From: JAKLKS01 sp964370855
Lineage (GTDB): Bacteria > Planctomycetota > JAJSAM01 > JAKLKS01
Direction of reading: 5' to 3'
Assembly: GCA_964370855.1 (NCBI GenBank)
Contig: CAYJMF010000029.1
Coordinates: 1-46,359 of the forward strand
Length of the DNA: 46,359 nucleotides
Made by a program: the position numbers and the translations under genes. The notes beneath the pieces were generated by a model. It was not told where the DNA came from. It made no database searches and saw only the letters and a list, made by a program, of their open reading frames with translations. Of this stretch, positions 24,881-33,618 are shown piece after piece. Every line of letters begins with the position of its first letter. The stretch's first letter is position 1.

Positions 24881-26471
24881 TTCGCACGTATTCCGGCATC
24901 GTGATCGCCTTCGCGGACTCGAAGATCGCCAGGGCCGCGCCTGTCTTGTCGCGGAGCATGTGCGCGACCAGCTCCTCTTTGCTCGTGCAAGAAGTTGCAA
25001 GAACCTCGTTGAGCAGTCCTAAGTCGTTCGCGGCTGCAATCTGCGGCTCGAGCGTGAGGCCGAACTCCGGCGCACCCACGTGAACATCGACGAACTGAGA
25101 CTTCGGCGTACCCTCATAGCGCTCGCGGACCTCGGCAACGCCCGCACCGTCATTGTCCGTGACCACAACCACAGGCCTGCGCAGCCCGTTTGCCAACTCG
25201 CAGAACCGCTTGAAGGACAGGCCGCGTACACTGATGACGTCGATTCCGGCGTCCAGCGGGAGCCGCCCGTGGAGGTCCTGGAATGCCCGCTGCACGATCA
25301 GCTCGTCGGAAGGACCCTCTACAAGGATGCACTTCGAAGCGAGCACCAGTCGCAGCGTGTCGTATCCGGGGATCTTCTTGAAGTACTCCGTGGTCTCCGG
25401 CGAGAGGTCGCTGAGTCGCATTGCCGCGCCGCTGCCGAGGAGCACCAAGTTCCCCAAGCCCAGTTTGTTGAGAACGAAGGAGCTGTGTGTCGCGACGATC
25501 ACTTGCTTCCCGGCGCACTGTGCATCGATCCGCGATAGGAGCCTACGGAGCGACGCGTGCGACAAGTTCGTCTCAGGCTCTTCGATCAGGATCACGCGCG
25601 CCTCAGCATCCGCGTTCTTCCCAAGCGCCAGCATCGTTCGAAGCGACGTTTGCTCGCCCTTGCCGACAAGCGCAAACGGTAGCTCGTCCAAGTGGGCAGT
25701 CAAACCGGTCTCCCAGGTAAACCGCTGCGAGAGGTCGATTGAGAGCGAGAGCTTCTTGTCCGTGACGTTGCCCCCGAGTGTCGACAGGTGGTCGTTGATG
25801 TTCTTGACCGCTTGCTGCTCATTGAACTTCTCCCGCAAACCACGGTATTCGCGCGACAGCTCCACTCGGTCTCGCGCGTCCAAGTTTTCTCGGAGGATCT
25901 GCTGAAGATAGTGGTCCGCGCCGCCCTGGGGTCGAAATGCTCCGCTATCGATGATTGACGCGCTGACGGGAATGCTGCGTGTGGTGATCGCGTTCCCAGA
26001 GAAACCAAGCCACTCGATGCGGTAGTACTCCGTTGGGACGAGACGCACGTCGGCCGCCGACGCGACGAACGCGCGGTACTCATCTTCGAAATCCGGCGAT
26101 AGCGCAGCCCTGACACGGACACCGCAGGCGTCCTCGTTCAAGACGTTGTTCGTCCCACGAAGCGGTTCCGCCTCTTCCTCGGCCGAGAGGAAGAGGTCGA
26201 TGATTATCTCAGGTGCCTCTGGCGGCTTCTCCCCTCCGGCACGCGCGTCGCGCACGAAGGCCTGCGTCGCATCGAGATTCACCAAGTGCGGCGAGAACTC
26301 GTACGCGAGAGGTCTACCTTGCAGTCTTCCGGTCAATGCGATTGCGATGGCCTCTAATAGGGTGGACTTCCCGGACGCATTGTCGCCGACGATGACGTTG
26401 ACGCCGGGCCGGAAGCTGAGGTCGAACAACTTGAATAGCCGGTAGTTTCGAATGCAGACCTTCTCGATCAT
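24867..26471 (-). CDS. gajA: OLD-family ATPase/TOPRIM endonuclease, GajA-like
   Basis: 534 residues. The N-terminal ABC-type ATPase has Walker A GDNASGKST (29-37), a signature-like VGKGEQTSLRTMLAL (269-283), Walker B VILIEEPE (293-300) and the switch His in ATHSS (327-331). The C-terminal TOPRIM domain has ILVEGPSDE (Glu386) and VVVTDNDG (Asp439), the metal-binding acidic residues. This is the class 2 OLD architecture, paired with a UvrD-like helicase as in Gabija, where GajA is a sequence-specific DNA nicking endonuclease held off by nucleotides and released during infection. GGAGG stands 5 bases before ATG 26471. GajB overlaps its end. Length is close to the family (578 in Bacillus, from memory). 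Confidence 0.82.
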   Translation of the reverse strand: MIEKVCIRNYRLFKLFDLSFRPGVNVIVGDNASGKSTLLEAIAIALTGRLQGRPLAYEFSPHLVNLDATQAFVRDARAGGEKPPEAPEIIIDLFLSAEEEAEPLRGTNNVLNEDACGVRVRAALSPDFEDEYRAFVASAADVRLVPTEYYRIEWLGFSGNAITTRSIPVSASIIDSGAFRPQGGADHYLQQILRENLDARDRVELSREYRGLREKFNEQQAVKNINDHLSTLGGNVTDKKLSLSIDLSQRFTWETGLTAHLDELPFALVGKGEQTSLRTMLALGKNADAEARVILIEEPETNLSHASLRRLLSRIDAQCAGKQVIVATHSSFVLNKLGLGNLVLLGSGAAMRLSDLSPETTEYFKKIPGYDTLRLVLASKCILVEGPSDELIVQRAFQDLHGRLPLDAGIDVISVRGLSFKRFCELANGLRRPVVVVTDNDGAGVAEVRERYEGTPKSQFVDVHVGAPEFGLTLEPQIAAANDLGLLNEVLATSCTSKEELVAHMLRDKTGAALAIFESAKAITMPEYVRSAIS

Positions 26472-27082
26472 GCCCGCCTCCGCAATGTCGCGCGGCCGAG
26501 CGGCCGCCCCGGTCTCGTCCCCATCGCCCGGTAGGTGGGGGACTCGCTCTTCTGGACGTTGGGGCAGCTCCTCCAGGACCCGCCCTTCTTCCTGATGATG
26601 GTAGTGACACCGATGGTCACGTCAAAGGCAAACTACCGAGGGAGAGGGGGAGTTCAGGATCCTGCTTGAGGTAGTCGGGCGTTCCGCCGGCCCATCCAAC
26701 TGGCCCTGGGGGATGCCCTAGGAGACCCAGATAGGGAGCCGCGAACCACGATTTCGAAAGCTCCGCCGCGTTCGTCATCGACACAAACGGAGATGGCGTG
26801 CCTGACCTCCTGTTGGGCGCAGACCAACCGGGCAGAGTGTGGTTCGGCGGCCCCGGATGGGTACGGCTCCTCTCAGGGAAGGACGGACGTGCGCTCTTGA
26901 CTGTGACGGGTCCCAACGGGCCAATGTGAGTCGTCGACCTACGTGCCGTTCTGTTCCGTTCAAGTCCCCCCGCCACCGGGAGGACGGGGGGGAGGGGGTC
27001 TCACTTGGGGCCGTCGATTCCTTCCAACCGCTCCAACTGTGGCATCAGGAGATACCCCGTGGAGGCATCTCCCATGCCCCGG
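26472..27082. other. intergenic stretch holding an FG-GAP gene remnant
   Basis: No intact gene is present. The promoter for the Gabija-like operon should lie just above 26471, but no clear -35/-10 pair was seen. 26735-26929 is listed separately as an FG-GAP fragment. The rest is featureless. Confidence 0.5.
26735..26929 (+). pseudogene. FG-GAP repeat fragment
   Basis: A 64-codon frame between TAG 26732-26734 and TGA 26927-26929 reads AAFVIDTNGDGVPDLLLGA, then GGPGWVRLLSGKDGRALL. DTNGDGVPDLLLGA is the calcium-loop core of an FG-GAP repeat, and the VRLLSGKDG segment is the usual next strand in planctomycete FG-GAP proteins. No start codon, signal peptide or second repeat exists. It is the remains of a longer surface-protein gene, probably destroyed when the neighbouring island arrived. 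Confidence 0.6.
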
Positions 27083-29689
27083 CTACTTCTCCGGGACTTT
27101 CACGACCACCCCCTCCGCAGGGGCGGTGAACACCCCGAGGTCGATTCTGGTTTCCCCCCGGTAGCAGTACAGCCGGACCTTCCCCGCGGGTAGCCCACGC
27201 AACGTGAACCGCCCCTCATCGCTGTCCACCCGAGTCCACGCGTGGAGTCCACCCTCGTCAGCCATCCCGGCGCCGCCCAGGTAGTGCGTCTTGAAGGGTT
27301 GCCCTTCCGATTCCTGGAGGGTCCCCGAGATGACTGATCCCTTCTTCACCCGGAGGACGACGTCATAGGCCCCCGCCTTCACGCCCTTCATAGACGACCC
27401 CGAAGCGTATGCGCTCTCCCCGCCCCCTGCCACAAGGGTGAAGGAACGGTCCCCCAGATCGTCGAGGCGAAACGTCCCTCCGGACTGCGTGACAATCCTC
27501 ATGACGGAGTCGGGCTCCACCAGGTCCTTCCCCTCATCCCTTGCATGCACCGGGATCCCCGCACCCACCGGCTTCCCATCCTCGTCCTGGACAGTCCCCG
27601 CGATGGACGCGGCCCTGGGCAGGATGATCCGCACCGGCGGGTCCCCCGCATGCAGCCCCTTCACCCGGACCTCCCTGTACCCCACCTCCGTGATCACGAG
27701 CAGCTCGTAGGTGCGGCTCTCGTCCAAGGGCGGAGTTGCGAACGTCCCATCGACCTTCGGCCTGGTCACAAGCACCGGGTTGGTTCCGGGCGGACTGTCC
27801 GGGAAGTACACGTGGATGTAACCGGAGGAGGTGACCGGGTCCCCCTGTTCGTCCACGAGACTCCCCGTCAGTGGTTTGCCCGTACGCATCGTCACACGGA
27901 GCCCTTCGGTTCCTGCGGGCACGTCCCGCATCGTCGTCGCCGAAACGGGGCCCGGGGTACCGGAGTTGTCCACCGTCTCCGTCTCCGGCGTGATGGTCAG
28001 GTCGTACTTCCCCGGAGGAAGTCCGGGGACGGTGAAGGTCCCGTCGAACGGAGTCCGCAGTTCCGATGGCGGAATTGGTGCATCCACCTTGCCGAGTGCC
28101 TGGAACCGGTAGCGCGAGTAGTCCGGTGCCCCCTGGTCGGTCTTGCCCAGGACTGTCAGCGTCAAGAGTGAGGTCACCGGCCGACCTGCCGCGTCCAGGA
28201 TCACCCCCGAGATGGAAAGGCCCTTCGAGAGGACGACTCGAAGGTCCGTCGTCCCCGCATCGACTCCCTCGATCTTCGCAGCAGGGAGGTAGGCGGCGAG
28301 CGGACTCGCGGGATCCGGGCCGGTCTCTCCCACTTCGACGGAGTACCGGCCCACCAGCAGGTCCTCCAGGGCGAACCCTCCGTCGGGCCCTGTCCGGACG
28401 GAGAAGGAGGGATCCTCGGGCCCTGCGTCCACCGGGCGCACGAGGACCAGGATCCCCTCGACGCCCGCGTTGGTGTCGCCGTCCACGACGATACCTCGAA
28501 GGGGCTTCGACGGCACGAGGGCCATCTCGATGCTGTGAGCCCCTGGTCCCACCCATGTCTCCGTCTTCAGGTACCCGGGCGCATCCAACCGGAGGACGAT
28601 GTAGACGTCCCCGGCCCCGAGCCCGTCGAACCCGAAGCGACCGTGATCGTCCGTCTCCGCCCCCTTCGTCGGCGCGGGAAGGCCCTCCCCGGGCCCGCTG
28701 ATCTTGGCCATGGAGATGAGTTGGATCCGCACTCCCGCCGCCGGGCGGCCGGAGGGGTCCATGACGCGCCCCGAAATCCTGTCCTGCCCGGACTCGAATC
28801 GGGTCGGAGGCAGAGGGGCGGCCGAGGCTCCAGGCAGTCCCCCGGAGGAATCGGGGCCCGTGGACGGACGTCCTTCCGGATGTTCAGGGGCGGCCCCGGG
28901 GCCGGGGCGAGCGGTCGCGCTGCCTTGCGTGCCGGGACGTTGCTCGGCGCGCGTCGCCTCCTCGGCGTCGCCACCACCACCGCTCCGAGGGAGCCCCGAG
29001 GACCCGAGCAACCACCAGGCGAGTCCAAGTGCCAGCGCCGCACCGGCAGCAACCGCGGCCGTGGACTTCGCGGTCATGATCGCGACTCCTTTCCAAGGGA
29101 CCCCTGCCCCCGGCGGGACGGGATGGGAGTGCCCCTGGACGAGGGGCACCAGCACCGCCTTCCAGGCATCCCCTCCATCCCGGTCACCGCCCAGACTCTC
29201 ACGAAGTCGTTCCCCGGCCCGACGTAGACGCGCCCGCACGGTCTCCAGCGGAACGCCAAGGCGCCGGGCCAGTTCCGTCGGGGGGAGGTCCTCGAACCAC
29301 CGGAGAAGGACAGTCGCGCGGTAGGGCTCCTCCAGGGAGAGCACCGCCTCCACGACAAGGCGGTGTGCCTCGGCTTCCGCAACCAGGTCGGCGGGCGAGG
29401 GGACCGGCGTCTCCCGGCGGGCCGCGACTTCCTCCCGCCGGGCGAGGCTCTCCCTGGTTCGGCGCTGGTCCTCGGCGAGGCGGCGCAGGACCGTCCCGAG
29501 CCACCCTCGCAGGCTTCCCGCGTGTGCGGGCGGGTGCCGCAAGGCCCGGAGCCATGTCTCCTGTTCCAGGTCGTCGGCCCCGCTTTCGTCCCTCGCCAGT
29601 GCGCGGGCCAGACGCCGCACCCAGTCCCGATGCGCCAGCAGGGACTCGATGGGCACGCCCTTGTTCGCGCTGTTCATGGTCTCGTCCAT
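27083..29689 (-). CDS. ECF-like sigma factor fused to a membrane span and CarbReg domains
   Basis: 868 residues. Sigma region 2 lies at about 20-85 (LLAHRDWVRRLARALARDES, DDLEQETWLRAL) and region 4 at about 115-170 (LSLEEPYRATVLLRWFEDLP, helix-turn-helix ELARRLGVPLETVRARLRRA). One membrane span lies at about 211-230 (AVAAGAALALGLAWWLLG). An Ala/Gly/Pro linker and about five CarbReg domains follow (IAGTVQDEDGKPVGAGIPV, LSISGVILDAAGRP), ending in GLPAGKVRLYCYRGETR. It belongs to the tight subgroup of four fusions in 27-44 kb. The start region has only a weak AGGT, while a strong Shine-Dalgarno precedes internal ATG 29077. A later start, ATG 29677, is possible. The tethered sigma factor may need proteolytic release. 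Confidence 0.87.
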   Translation of the reverse strand: MDETMNSANKGVPIESLLAHRDWVRRLARALARDESGADDLEQETWLRALRHPPAHAGSLRGWLGTVLRRLAEDQRRTRESLARREEVAARRETPVPSPADLVAEAEAHRLVVEAVLSLEEPYRATVLLRWFEDLPPTELARRLGVPLETVRARLRRAGERLRESLGGDRDGGDAWKAVLVPLVQGHSHPVPPGAGVPWKGVAIMTAKSTAAVAAGAALALGLAWWLLGSSGLPRSGGGGDAEEATRAEQRPGTQGSATARPGPGAAPEHPEGRPSTGPDSSGGLPGASAAPLPPTRFESGQDRISGRVMDPSGRPAAGVRIQLISMAKISGPGEGLPAPTKGAETDDHGRFGFDGLGAGDVYIVLRLDAPGYLKTETWVGPGAHSIEMALVPSKPLRGIVVDGDTNAGVEGILVLVRPVDAGPEDPSFSVRTGPDGGFALEDLLVGRYSVEVGETGPDPASPLAAYLPAAKIEGVDAGTTDLRVVLSKGLSISGVILDAAGRPVTSLLTLTVLGKTDQGAPDYSRYRFQALGKVDAPIPPSELRTPFDGTFTVPGLPPGKYDLTITPETETVDNSGTPGPVSATTMRDVPAGTEGLRVTMRTGKPLTGSLVDEQGDPVTSSGYIHVYFPDSPPGTNPVLVTRPKVDGTFATPPLDESRTYELLVITEVGYREVRVKGLHAGDPPVRIILPRAASIAGTVQDEDGKPVGAGIPVHARDEGKDLVEPDSVMRIVTQSGGTFRLDDLGDRSFTLVAGGGESAYASGSSMKGVKAGAYDVVLRVKKGSVISGTLQESEGQPFKTHYLGGAGMADEGGLHAWTRVDSDEGRFTLRGLPAGKVRLYCYRGETRIDLGVFTAPAEGVVVKVPEK
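29075..29091 (-). promoter_or_regulatory. internal Shine-Dalgarno and in-frame ATG before the membrane span
   Basis: On the minus strand AAGGAG (29091-29086) is followed by an 8-base spacer and ATG 29077-29075, codon 205. The codons forming the site encode WKGVAI, unlike the GGLL of other members. The Shine-Dalgarno is therefore kept although the peptide differs. Confidence 0.55.
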
Positions 29690-30027
29690 CTACCTAATGA
29701 AACGGAACGACCCGGGGGACCCGGTGCAATCAATCCTGCGAAGGTCACCTGATCTCTCACCCCAGCCTGCCGGAACCTATCGAGGTGGACCGTCCCCTTC
29801 TCGGACCGTACCTCCAACGGCTGGACGTCCGCGCCCTCGTGGCGCACATGAACCCGCCGGGTCGCCCGGAGGCCGTCGTGGGTGCCGGGGGCGTTGTGGG
29901 CGAGCTACCCCCCTATCCCCATGCCTCAGGTCCGTCTCGAAGAGGACCTTCCCGCCCTCGCCCAGGATCTGGACCTTCCGCTCCGGGCGAGTACTTGGCC
30001 TTCCCCAGGCAACGTGGACCCGGCTGA
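29690..30027. other. gap between two sigma fusions, possible frameshifted remnant
   Basis: On the minus strand just below the stop at 30028, one frame reads SRVHVAWGRP and ERKVQILGEGGKVLFETDL. A second frame then reads RVHVRHEGADVQPLEVRS and KGTVHLDRFRQ. Both look protein-like and would join through one frameshift. No start codon or full domain is seen, so this may be a decayed gene or chance high-GC reading. Confidence 0.25.
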
Positions 30028-31998
30028 CTACTTCTTTGCCAGCTGCACCTCGACCTCGTTCTCGCCCGGGACGATCCGGACGGAGCGGACAACACCTACC
30101 ATCCGGTCGGCGAGAGAGCCGTCTGGGCTCTGGGAGTAGAAGTTCAGGTCGTACTCCCCAGGGGCGACCTTGCGGAACGTGGCACGGCCGTCCCGGTCCG
30201 TCCGGAGGTTCTCACTCGCCGCTTGACGGAACGGGGCCGGCGGCTCCTTCCAGGTCGGGTAGAGCCCCACCTCTCCGACGTAGGGTGATCCCTCGGGCGT
30301 GAGGACCCGCACACGGAGGATGGCCGCGGTGCGGAGACGAACATCGATGTCCGGCGGCTGGCCGTCGGGGGCAATCACCGGGAACGCGCCGCCGCCGTAC
30401 CCGACGGCGTCGACGTGCAGGAAGTAACTGCCCGGCGGCGCGTCGCGGAAGGCGAACCTGCCCTCGCCGTCCGAACTGGCTCGCCACTGCTCCCGGTTCT
30501 CCCAGTTCAGGACCAGCGAGACCCCGGCGATGGGCTCTCCCGTCGAGTCGTCGCGCACCGTGCCCGTGACCGTGGGCACCCCCAAGACGAAGTCGGCCAC
30601 CGCCCTTCCACCCTTGGCGACCTCGACCTCGCGATCGGCCTTCAGGTTCTCGATGGAGATGTGGGCGGTGATGCGCACGCTTCCCGGAGGCAGTTCCTCG
30701 AACGTGTAGCGCCCCTCCGCGTCCGTCTTCGTCATGTAGGACGTGTACGCGCCGGGCCAGCCGTGGAATTCGGGGGAGGCGAACACGAGCTCCTGGCGTA
30801 CGGGCTCTCCCCCGTACCGCAGGACTCTCCCGGAGACGGCTCCGGCGTCCTTCCCCGGGATCCAGAACTTCACCACCGTAGCGCGACCGGCCTCGACGGT
30901 CACCCAACGAGCCCATGCTCCTTGAGGGAACCGGGCCTGGACCTCGTAGGCCCCGGGGGGGAGGTCGGCGACCTCGCTCCGGCCGGTCGCATCCATCGTG
31001 AGTGTGCCGGCCCTCATCTCCGCCGGCGTCACGGCCTTGGAGTGGTACTCGACGGCGCGCCCGGCCTGCGGTCGCCCCTCCCGATCGAACACGAAGCACC
31101 GGAGAAGCGCCGTGTCCGCGCTGGCGATGGACTCGCCCTGCTGCGCTACCGCAATGGCCCCGATCTCCGGCGGCAGGTCGGGCCGCGGCTTCTCCAACTC
31201 CGCCAAGCGGGCCTGGAGTGCGGCGTTCTCCTCACGGAGGCGCCGGATCTCGTCGCCGGGAGCCGGGGCGTCCTCCCTGGGGCGACTCGCCGCGGCGACT
31301 GGGGTTCCCGGTCCGCTGCCCGAGGGCGACTCCTCCGAGGATGCGGCCGGTCTGGACTCCGGCTCCCTCCCCGTAAGGAGAACTCCTCCTGCCGCCGCGA
31401 GGAGGAGGAGGATCCCCGCGGCGATGGCGGTCTTGCTGGCGGTCGTGGCCATGGTGCCTCCCGCGATGAGGACGAGCGCGTGCCGGAAGCGATCCCGCTC
31501 CCCGGCGAGGAGCCTCTCCCGGAGCCGGTCAAGACCGCGCGCCAGGCGAGAGTAGACGGTCTTCACGGGGACCCCCTGCCGGCGGGCGATCTCCGACGGG
31601 GAGAGGGAGTCGAAGTAGTGGAGCACGACTGTCGTCCGGAAGGGTTCCTCGAGGCCGAGCACCTCCGTGACCAGCCGGCGCTGGGCCTCGAGCCGTTCCG
31701 CGATCTCGGCGGGGGATGCGGTCACGCCCTGCCCGGACACGACCCGCTCCCGGGCCGCCCGGCGTGTCTCGGACCGGACGCGCATCAGGGCCAAGTTCCG
31801 CGTCACCCCCGCGAGCCAGCCGCGCAGCGACCACGAACGGCGCGGAGGGGCCTCCAGCGCGGCGACGAAAGCGTCCTGCACGACGTCCTCCGCCCCGTGT
31901 TCGTCCCGCAGGATCCCGCGGGCAAGGGCGCGGAGGAACTCCGCGTGGGCAAGAAGCTCCGCGGCGGCGGGTACCGGGGCGTGGGTGTCCTGGCTCAC
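30028..31998 (-). CDS. ECF-like sigma factor fused to a membrane span and CarbReg domains
   Basis: 656 residues from GTG 31998. The frame remains open 111 codons upstream, but that part looks non-coding. Sigma region 2 is at about 12-75 (LLAHAEFLRALARGILRDEH, EDVVQDAFVAAL) and region 4 at about 105-160 (LGLEEPFRTTVVLHYFDSLS, helix-turn-helix EIARRQGVPVKTVYSRLARG). The membrane span is at about 190-208. A short coiled coil rich in Glu/Leu (IRRLREENAALQARLAELEK) follows, then four CarbReg domains ending in VQLAKK. This is the only member with an obvious coiled coil just outside the membrane, which could dimerise it. The recognition helix differs slightly from the others (KTVYSRL against ETVRTRL), so promoter choice may differ. 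Confidence 0.85.
   Translation of the reverse strand: MSQDTHAPVPAAAELLAHAEFLRALARGILRDEHGAEDVVQDAFVAALEAPPRRSWSLRGWLAGVTRNLALMRVRSETRRAARERVVSGQGVTASPAEIAERLEAQRRLVTEVLGLEEPFRTTVVLHYFDSLSPSEIARRQGVPVKTVYSRLARGLDRLRERLLAGERDRFRHALVLIAGGTMATTASKTAIAAGILLLLAAAGGVLLTGREPESRPAASSEESPSGSGPGTPVAAASRPREDAPAPGDEIRRLREENAALQARLAELEKPRPDLPPEIGAIAVAQQGESIASADTALLRCFVFDREGRPQAGRAVEYHSKAVTPAEMRAGTLTMDATGRSEVADLPPGAYEVQARFPQGAWARWVTVEAGRATVVKFWIPGKDAGAVSGRVLRYGGEPVRQELVFASPEFHGWPGAYTSYMTKTDAEGRYTFEELPPGSVRITAHISIENLKADREVEVAKGGRAVADFVLGVPTVTGTVRDDSTGEPIAGVSLVLNWENREQWRASSDGEGRFAFRDAPPGSYFLHVDAVGYGGGAFPVIAPDGQPPDIDVRLRTAAILRVRVLTPEGSPYVGEVGLYPTWKEPPAPFRQAASENLRTDRDGRATFRKVAPGEYDLNFYSQSPDGSLADRMVGVVRSVRIVPGENEVEVQLAKK
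31450..31462 (-). promoter_or_regulatory. internal Shine-Dalgarno and in-frame ATG before the membrane span
   Basis: GGGAGG (31462-31457) is 4 bases before ATG 31452-31450, codon 183, which opens MATTASKTAIAAGILLLLAA. The spacer is short but workable. It is the counterpart of the sites in three other fusions. Confidence 0.45.
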
Positions 31999-32345
31999 TG
32001 GGATCCGATTGCCGTGACGGCCTGATCTTCTCCCAGGTTTGACGAAGACAGGGCAACTCGACTGTGACCGCTGCGGTGCGCGGGCACCCGCTTCCTCCAT
32101 CCCAACTCTGAGGCCCACGGGACGGCCTCCTTCGGGTGCCGCGAACGACCCTATCTGCCGCGTGGGGAGGGCCGGCGCGTGACGCTCGTAGTCGCGCACC
32201 GCGGCGGGAATCGGGCGCAAGTCGTTGACATTGCGCGGGAAGTGCGAGTGGTACCCTTTCGCCCAATGCTCCTGGTCGTCGGTGCCACCGACCGATGTCG
32301 CGCAAGGGGGTAGCATGTCCCCGCCGGACAAATTGGAGGGATCAC
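31999..32345. promoter_or_regulatory. divergent intergenic region
   Basis: It separates the sigma fusion (minus, 31998) from the hypothetical gene (plus, 32346). A perfect -35 hexamer TTGACA lies at 32225-32230 on the plus strand, but no good -10 follows at 16-18 bases, so a promoter is only suggested. No gene was seen inside. Confidence 0.3.
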
Positions 32346-33242
32346 ATGGGTGCGGAGGATTGGGTTCCGGTCAACACCCCCACCGGGCAGGCACTGGCAA
32401 AGGCAGTCCGGTCTCCAAACCGCAGGTTCCTCCTCGCGTTCTACTCGGGGGTCGGAGGGGGAGAGGGTGGAGTGGCACTCGTCGAAGGGGAGCAGGCCCG
32501 CTGGCGGGTGAGGGCCGTCCGGCCTGAGGACGGGCACGTCACGAATGACGGGACGGTCATCTTCGCAGACTGGCTCAACACGGCGGCACTCGCCGGGGAG
32601 TTCCTGGTTGTCTCCGTGCAAGGGACAACCCTCCTCCGGAGACAATTCAAGGCGAACGTCTACCGGACCGGGGTCACCACGGACTCTGGCTTCGGCTGGG
32701 TCACGACCGCCAACTCAGACGACGAGGAGGACAGCGGTGTCCTCGAGGTCTTTGATCTGGGGACTGGAAGATCGGTCCTGCGTTTGCATCCCTACTGCCA
32801 GGGGGATGTTCGTACGGTCGAGAGGGAGGGCGCGGACTGGGTAGTCGTAAGCGGGCGCGGCATGCGGGCGGTCGTTCGGGATGATGGGAGCGTCGCCAAC
32901 CAGGACGAGGTGTTCATGCAGGAGTGGGACCAGCTCGTCCGCGAGGGACGGTGGGCAGCTCTGGTCTACCAGGTTCGGGATGCATGGTCGGGGACCCCTG
33001 CAGAGAGCCTGGTCGCGGCCATCCGGTCCCGGTTCGCCTCTTGGTCCACAGGACTGGATGCTTCCGAGGAGTCACACGGCGTGAAGGCTACGGGGCATCG
33101 CGTGATCGGTGAGATCCTGCAGTCGTACGGAGACAAGGGCGGCGCGTTGGCGGAATTCGAGGCGGCGGTGCGTTTCAACCCCAAGATCGGGCTCAAGCGG
33201 CGCATCTTGGAACTCCGGGGAGGGTCCGCCGGCACCCAGTAG
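32346..33242 (+). CDS. hypothetical protein with beta-propeller-like body and TPR-like tail
   Basis: 298 residues, cytoplasmic by sequence. The first ~190 residues are short beta strands in an alternating pattern (RFLLAFYSGVGG, GGVALVEGEQARWRVRAV, DGTVIFADWLN, GEFLVVSVQGTTLLRR, GVLEVFDLGTGRSVLRL), typical of WD40/propeller blades. The last ~60 residues are helical and end in GGALAEFEAAVRFNPKIG, which fits a tetratricopeptide repeat. No catalytic motif is seen. The ATG at 32346 is preceded by GGAGGG at 5 bases, which decides the start over an upstream in-frame ATG at 32295. It lies divergent from one sigma fusion and convergent with another. G+C is slightly lower than its neighbours. Function unknown. 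Confidence 0.7.
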   Translation: MGAEDWVPVNTPTGQALAKAVRSPNRRFLLAFYSGVGGGEGGVALVEGEQARWRVRAVRPEDGHVTNDGTVIFADWLNTAALAGEFLVVSVQGTTLLRRQFKANVYRTGVTTDSGFGWVTTANSDDEEDSGVLEVFDLGTGRSVLRLHPYCQGDVRTVEREGADWVVVSGRGMRAVVRDDGSVANQDEVFMQEWDQLVREGRWAALVYQVRDAWSGTPAESLVAAIRSRFASWSTGLDASEESHGVKATGHRVIGEILQSYGDKGGALAEFEAAVRFNPKIGLKRRILELRGGSAGTQ

Positions 33243-33618
33243 TTGGAGATCGAGAGGGCCGTTCGGGATTGACTGCCGCATGACGCTGCAGAGATGCTGA
33301 TGTTCACGTTGGACACGGTGGCCGCGGTGGGCGAACGGAGAGGTATCGGGAGGATGACCCTGCGTCACCGAACCACCCTTCTGCGCCGCCTGCCGAGTGC
33401 TATTGAGGCTCCGGTTCCCACTGTCCCCGGTCCGCTGCGAAGTGCCGGGCCGCGAGGACCTCGACCGTCGCCACGAGGACCCCCATGGCGTGGAAGGACA
33501 CGAGGACCGTCGCGCTCCCCTCCTTGGGTTCGGCTGGTAGAGTCCCCACTTCCTGTCCGGCGACCGCGGGCGCCTGATCGTTGGGCAGGGTCACTTGGTG
33601 TAGCAGTGGGCGTCGGCC
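33243..33618. other. gap with a possible small minus-strand ORF (33400-33594)
   Basis: A GTG-started minus-strand frame of 64 codons at 33400-33594 reads MTLPNDQAPAVAGQEVGTL and, later, a hydrophobic stretch (ATVLVSFHAMGVLVATVEVL) that could span a membrane. No ribosome binding site is evident. It lies just downstream of the sigma fusion ending at 33619 and could be a small membrane partner or a remnant. Nothing else was seen. Confidence 0.3.
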
